The notes under the pieces: model-generated
Databases searched by the model: none
Told to the model about the DNA's origin: nothing
What the model saw: only the letters and a program-made list of their open reading frames with translations
Program-made: the position numbers and the translations under genes
Source: Pseudomonas sp. RGM2987
Lineage (GTDB): Bacteria; Pseudomonadota; Gammaproteobacteria; Pseudomonadales; Pseudomonadaceae
Direction of reading: 5' to 3'
Assembly (NCBI RefSeq): GCF_022952855.1
Contig: NZ_JALJDX010000205.1
Span: 1 to 64,000, forward strand
Length of the DNA stretch: 64,000 nucleotides
Shown here: positions 59,908-64,000 of the stretch, piece after piece
How positions within the stretch are numbered: the stretch's first letter is position 1
Layout: every line of letters starts with the position of its first letter

Positions 59908-62900
59908 TCACTGCGGGTTGGCACGGGTGCTGGAAAGCAACGACTTCAGGTTGGCAGCCTTGGGCTTGACCAGCCAGAAGCGGCGCACGTAGTCATCGAG
60001 ATTTTCGGCGAGTTCACGACCCCACTCGCTGTCGGTTTCCTCGACGTACTCATCCAGTACGCGTTGCAGGTGGCTGCGGTAGGCTTCCATCGCCTCGCCG
60101 CTGATCCGCTGGATTTCCACCAGTTCGTGGTTGACCCGGTCAACGAAGGTGTTGTCCTGGTCGAGCACGTAGGCGAAACCGCCGGTCATGCCTGAGCCAA
60201 AGTTGTAACCGGTCTTGCCCAATACGCAGACGAAACCACCGGTCATGTACTCGCAGCAGTGATCGCCGGTGCCTTCCACCACGGTGTGGGCCCCGGAGTT
60301 ACGCACGGCGAAACGCTCGCCTGCGGTGCCGGCGGCGAACAGCTTGCCGCCGGTGGCGCCGTACAGGCAGGTGTTGCCGATGATGGCACTGTCCTGGGTC
60401 TTGTAGACGCTGCCCTTGGGCGGAACGATGACCAGCTTGCCGCCGGTCATGCCCTTGCCCACGTAGTCGTTGGCATCGCCTTCCAGGTACATGTTCAGGC
60501 CGCCGGCGTTCCACACGCCGAAGCTCTGGCCCGCGGTGCCCTTGAAGCGGAAGGTCACCGGCGCCTTGGCCATGCCCTGGTTGCCGTGCTTGCGGGCGAT
60601 TTCGCCGGAGATCCGTGCGCCGATGGAACGGTCGCAGTTGCAGATATCCAGGGCGAACTCGGCGCCGCTGAGGTCGTTGATCGCCGAGGCGGCCATGTCG
60701 ACCATTTTCTCGGCCAACTCACCCTTGTCGAACGGCGGGTTGCGGTCAACCTCGCAGAACTGCGGCTTGTCTGCCGGGATCAGGTCACTGCCCAGCAACG
60801 GGGTCAGGTCCAGGTGATGTTGCTTGGCGGTCTGGCCTTCGATCACTTCCAGAAGATCGGTACGACCAATCAGCTCTTCGAGTGAGCGCACGCCCAGCTT
60901 CGCCAGCCACTCACGGGTTTCCTCGGCCACATAGGTGAAGAAATTCACCACCATGTCCACGGTACCGATGTAGTGGTCCTTGCGCAGCTTGTCGTTCTGG
61001 GTCGCCACGCCGGTGGCGCAGTTGTTCAGGTGACAGATGCGCAGGTATTTGCAGCCCAGGGCGATCATCGGCGCGGTGCCGAAGCCGAAGCTCTCGGCGC
61101 CGAGGATAGCCGCCTTGATCACGTCGAGGCCGGTTTTCAGGCCTCCGTCGGTCTGCACCCGGACCTTGCCGCGCAGGTCGTTGCCGCGCAGGGTCTGGTG
61201 GGTTTCCGCCAGGCCCAGTTCCCACGGTGCACCAGCGTACTTGATGGACGTCAGCGGCGATGCGCCGGTGCCGCCATCGTAGCCGGAGATAGTGATCAGG
61301 TCAGCATAGGCCTTCGCCACACCGGCGGCGATGGTGCCCACCCCGGCTTCCGCCACCAGCTTCACCGAGACCAGCGCCTTCGGGTTCACCTGCTTGAGAT
61401 CGAAGATCAGTTGCGACAAGTCTTCGATCGAATAGATGTCGTGGTGCGGCGGCGGCGAGATCAGCGTCACGCCAGGCACCGCATAGCGCAGCTTGGCGAT
61501 CAGGCCGTTGACCTTGCCACCCGGCAATTGACCACCTTCACCGGGCTTGGCGCCCTGGGCGACCTTGATCTGCAGCACTTCAGCGTTGACCAGGTATTCC
61601 GGCGTCACACCGAAGCGGCCGGTCGCGACCTGCTTGATTTTCGAGCTCTTGATGGTGCCGTAGCGCGCCGGGTCTTCGCCGCCTTCGCCGGAGTTGGAAC
61701 GCGCACCGAGGCGGTTCATGGCTTCGGCCAGGGCTTCGTGGGCTTCCGGGGACAAGGCACCCAGGGAAATACCCGCCGAATCGAAGCGCTTGAGCACCGA
61801 TTCCAGCGGTTCCACTTCGCTGATGTCCAGCGGCGTGTCCTGGGTCTTGACCTTGAGCAGGTCGCGAATCATCGACACCGGGCGGTTGTCCACCAGCGAG
61901 GTGTATTCCTTGAACTTGCTGTAGTCGCCCTGCTGCACGGCGGCCTGCAAGGTGTTGACCACGTCCGGGTTGTAGGCGTGGTATTCGCCACCGTGGACGA
62001 ACTTCAGCAGGCCGCCTTGCTGGATCGGCTTGCGCGGGCTCCAGGCTTCGGCCGCCAGGGCTTTCTGTTCGGCTTCGATGTCGACGAAACGCGCACCCTT
62101 GATGCGGCTCGGCACGCCGCGGAAGCTCAGCTCGCAGACTTCTTCGGACAGGCCGATGGCCTCGAACAGTTGTGCACCGCGATACGAGGCGATGGTCGAG
62201 ATCCCCATCTTCGACAGGATCTTGAGCAGGCCCTTGGTGATGCCCTTGCGGTAGTTCTTGAACACCTCATAGAGATCGCCCAGCACTTCGCCGGTACGGA
62301 TCAGGTCGCCCAGCACTTCGTAGGCCAGGAACGGATAGACCGCCGAGGCACCGAAACCGATCAACACCGCAAAGTGATGCGGGTCGCGGGCGGTGGCGGT
62401 TTCCACCAGGATGTTGGAGTCGCAGCGCAGGCCTTTTTCGGTCAGGCGGTGGTGCACCGCGCCGGTCGCCAGCGAAGCATGGATCGGCAACTTGCCCGGG
62501 GCAATGTGACGGTCGCTGAGCACGATCTGGGTACGCCCGGCGCGGGCGGCTTCTTCAGCCTGGTCGGCGACGTTGCGGATGGCCGCTTCCAGGCCGACGC
62601 TTTCGTCGTAGTTCAGGTCGATGACCTGGCGCGCGAAGCCCGGACGGTCGAGGTTGGTCAGCGAACGCCATTTGGCCGGGGAAATCACCGGCGAACTGAG
62701 GATCACCCGCGAGGCGTGCTCCGGCGATTCCTGGAAAATGTTGCGCTCGGCGCCCAGGCAGATTTCCAGGGACATCACGATGGCTTCGCGCAGCGGGTCG
62801 ATCGGCGGGTTGGTCACCTGGGCGAACTGCTGGCGGAAATAATCGTACGGCGTGCGCACGCGCTGCGACAGCACGGCCATCGGCGTGTCATCGCCCATGG

Positions 62901-64000
62901 AACCGACGGCTTCGTAGCCTTGCTCGCCCAACGGACGCAGCACCTGGTCACGCTCTTCGAACGTCACCTGGTACATCTTCATATATTGCTTGAGCTGGTC
63001 GACGTCGTAGAAAGCCGAACCGTGGTCGTTGTCTTCCATGGTCGCCTGGATGCGCAGGGCATTCTTGCGCAGCCATTGCTTGTACGGATGACGGGACTTG
63101 AGCCGGTTGTCGATGGCGTCGGTGTCGAGGATCTGGCCGGTTTCGGTGTCCACGGCAAAGATCTGGCCCGGGCCTACGCGCCCTTTGGCGATGACGTCTT
63201 CGGGCTGGTAGTTCCACACGCCGATTTCCGACGCCAGGGTGATGAACCCATTGGTGGTGGTGACCCAGCGCGCCGGGCGCAGACCGTTACGGTCGAGCAG
63301 GCACACGGCATAGCGGCCGTCGGTCATCACGATTCCGGCCGGGCCATCCCACGGCTCCATGTGCATGGAGTTGTATTCGTAGAAGGCACGCAGGTCCGGG
63401 TCCATGGTCTCGACGTTCTGCCACGCTGGCGGAACGAGCATGCGCACGCCACGGAACAGGTCGATGCCACCGGTCACCATCAATTCGAGCATGTTGTCCA
63501 TGCTCGAGGAGTCCGAACCCACGCGGTTGACCAGCGGGCCGAGCTCTTCGAGGTCCGGCATCAGGTCGTTGGCGAACTTGGTGCGACGGGCCACGGCCCA
63601 GTTGCGGTTGCCGGTGATGGTGTTGATCTCGCCGTTGTGGGCGAGGAAGCGGAACGGCTGGGCCAGCGGCCATTTCGGCAGGGTGTTGGTGGAGAAGCGC
63701 TGGTGGAACACGCAGATCGCGGTTTTCAGGCGCTCGTCGCTCAGGTCCGGATAGAAGGCGGTCAGGTCCGCCGGCATCATCAGGCCTTTATAGATGATGG
63801 TCTTGTGGGAAAAGCTGCAGATGTAGTGGTCGGTGTCGGCGGCGTTGGCCACGGACGAACGACGACGGGAGCTGAACAGCTTGATCGACATTTCCTGGTC
63901 GCTCAGGCCATCGCCAGCGATGAATACCTGTTCGATCTGCGGCAGGCGCTCAAGGGCCAGGCGGCCGAGGACGCTGGTGTCGATCGGCACTTTGCGCCAG
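59908..64000 (-). CDS. gltB: Glutamate synthase large subunit GltB (partial, 5' end outside window)
   Basis: About 1363 codons of the large subunit are present; the family is about 1480 residues, so roughly 120 N-terminal residues, including the catalytic Cys of the glutaminase domain, lie beyond position 64000. The glutaminase remainder ([14 protein letters not shown]), the FMN/2-oxoglutarate synthase domain ([11 protein letters not shown], then [17 protein letters not shown]), the 3Fe-4S cysteines ([19 protein letters not shown]) and the C-terminal beta-helix with Gly repeats are visible. The apparent GTG start at 63990 is internal, since the frame continues to the edge. Confidence 0.95.
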   Translation of the reverse strand, partial: WRKVPIDTSVLGRLALERLPQIEQVFIAGDGLSDQEMSIKLFSSRRRSSVANAADTDHYICSFSHKTIIYKGLMMPADLTAFYPDLSDERLKTAICVFHQRFSTNTLPKWPLAQPFRFLAHNGEINTITGNRNWAVARRTKFANDLMPDLEELGPLVNRVGSDSSSMDNMLELMVTGGIDLFRGVRMLVPPAWQNVETMDPDLRAFYEYNSMHMEPWDGPAGIVMTDGRYAVCLLDRNGLRPARWVTTTNGFITLASEIGVWNYQPEDVIAKGRVGPGQIFAVDTETGQILDTDAIDNRLKSRHPYKQWLRKNALRIQATMEDNDHGSAFYDVDQLKQYMKMYQVTFEERDQVLRPLGEQGYEAVGSMGDDTPMAVLSQRVRTPYDYFRQQFAQVTNPPIDPLREAIVMSLEICLGAERNIFQESPEHASRVILSSPVISPAKWRSLTNLDRPGFARQVIDLNYDESVGLEAAIRNVADQAEEAARAGRTQIVLSDRHIAPGKLPIHASLATGAVHHRLTEKGLRCDSNILVETATARDPHHFAVLIGFGASAVYPFLAYEVLGDLIRTGEVLGDLYEVFKNYRKGITKGLLKILSKMGISTIASYRGAQLFEAIGLSEEVCELSFRGVPSRIKGARFVDIEAEQKALAAEAWSPRKPIQQGGLLKFVHGGEYHAYNPDVVNTLQAAVQQGDYSKFKEYTSLVDNRPVSMIRDLLKVKTQDTPLDISEVEPLESVLKRFDSAGISLGALSPEAHEALAEAMNRLGARSNSGEGGEDPARYGTIKSSKIKQVATGRFGVTPEYLVNAEVLQIKVAQGAKPGEGGQLPGGKVNGLIAKLRYAVPGVTLISPPPHHDIYSIEDLSQLIFDLKQVNPKALVSVKLVAEAGVGTIAAGVAKAYADLITISGYDGGTGASPLTSIKYAGAPWELGLAETHQTLRGNDLRGKVRVQTDGGLKTGLDVIKAAILGAESFGFGTAPMIALGCKYLRICHLNNCATGVATQNDKLRKDHYIGTVDMVVNFFTYVAEETREWLAKLGVRSLEELIGRTDLLEVIEGQTAKQHHLDLTPLLGSDLIPADKPQFCEVDRNPPFDKGELAEKMVDMAASAINDLSGAEFALDICNCDRSIGARISGEIARKHGNQGMAKAPVTFRFKGTAGQSFGVWNAGGLNMYLEGDANDYVGKGMTGGKLVIVPPKGSVYKTQDSAIIGNTCLYGATGGKLFAAGTAGERFAVRNSGAHTVVEGTGDHCCEYMTGGFVCVLGKTGYNFGSGMTGGFAYVLDQDNTFVDRVNHELVEIQRISGEAMEAYRSHLQRVLDEYVEETDSEWGRELAENLDDYVRRFWLVKPKAANLKSLLSSTRANPQ

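Noticed and set aside
63990..64000. gltB start at the GTG at 63990
   Set aside because: The frame stays open to the window edge and the encoded N terminus would lack the glutaminase Cys and about 120 residues, so the gene continues outside.

Overview
This is a 64-kb stretch of high-GC chromosome from a fluorescent pseudomonad, probably of the Pseudomonas fluorescens complex. The evidence is the close Pseudomonas-type gene set (zapA, nhaP2-like antiporter, mscK, selO, trxC, hemE, gltBD), the two families of REP/REPIN palindromes scattered between genes, and Pseudomonas-only families such as DUF6124. No rRNA, tRNA, CRISPR array or insertion sequence was seen. From memory, the acyl-CoA dehydrogenase, antiporter, mscK, selO, ParA, hemE, gltD and gltB genes follow the order of the P. 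aeruginosa PAO1 core (about PA5020-PA5036), so the material between them looks like accessory DNA accreted into a conserved neighbourhood.

Left part (1-16.2 kb): acyl-CoA dehydrogenase, a zapA/TIGR02449 division-gene pair, a chemoreceptor with a clear FliA-type promoter, the K+/H+ antiporter, the giant mechanosensitive channel MscK, the AMPylase SelO, a HigB-HigA toxin-antitoxin pair with palindromic operators, a LysR regulator divergent from a YcaC-type hydrolase, TrxC and an orphan ParA ATPase.

Middle (16.5-35.1 kb): one long + strand run of 20 tightly overlapping genes forming an aryl polyene (APE) type II polyketide-like pathway. A MIO-type ammonia-lyase and an adenylation enzyme (fused to a dehydratase) would supply the aromatic starter. 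Two ACPs, two complete ketosynthases plus a chain-length-factor-like partner, a ketoreductase and two dehydratases would build the polyene. A methyltransferase and a flavin enzyme with halogenase motifs could tailor it. Acyltransferases, a glycosyltransferase, a thioesterase, a LolA-like carrier, an MMPL exporter and a lipoprotein would attach and move it to the outer membrane.

Then come a 1261-residue dermonecrotic-toxin-like protein (35.4-39.1 kb) and an AT-rich island (39.4-42.2 kb) carrying a queC gene, a YhhQ/VUT-type transporter with an unusual N-terminal domain and an XRE regulator. A pair of small Pseudomonas proteins follows, then a ynfL/ynfM-like regulator and exporter pair.

Right part (45.3-64 kb, all - strand): a complete gspC-to-gspM type II secretion operon led by a cytochrome b561-like gene, with a chitin-active LPMO (AA10 plus CBM73-like domain) just upstream as a likely secreted substrate. 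The core then resumes with hemE, gltD and gltB; gltB runs off the right edge. The most noteworthy items are the halogenase-like enzyme and ammonia-lyase in the APE cluster, the queC/VUT/XRE island with its structured leader, the physical link of cytochrome b561, T2SS and LPMO, and a LysR gene that lacks any ATG/GTG/TTG start.
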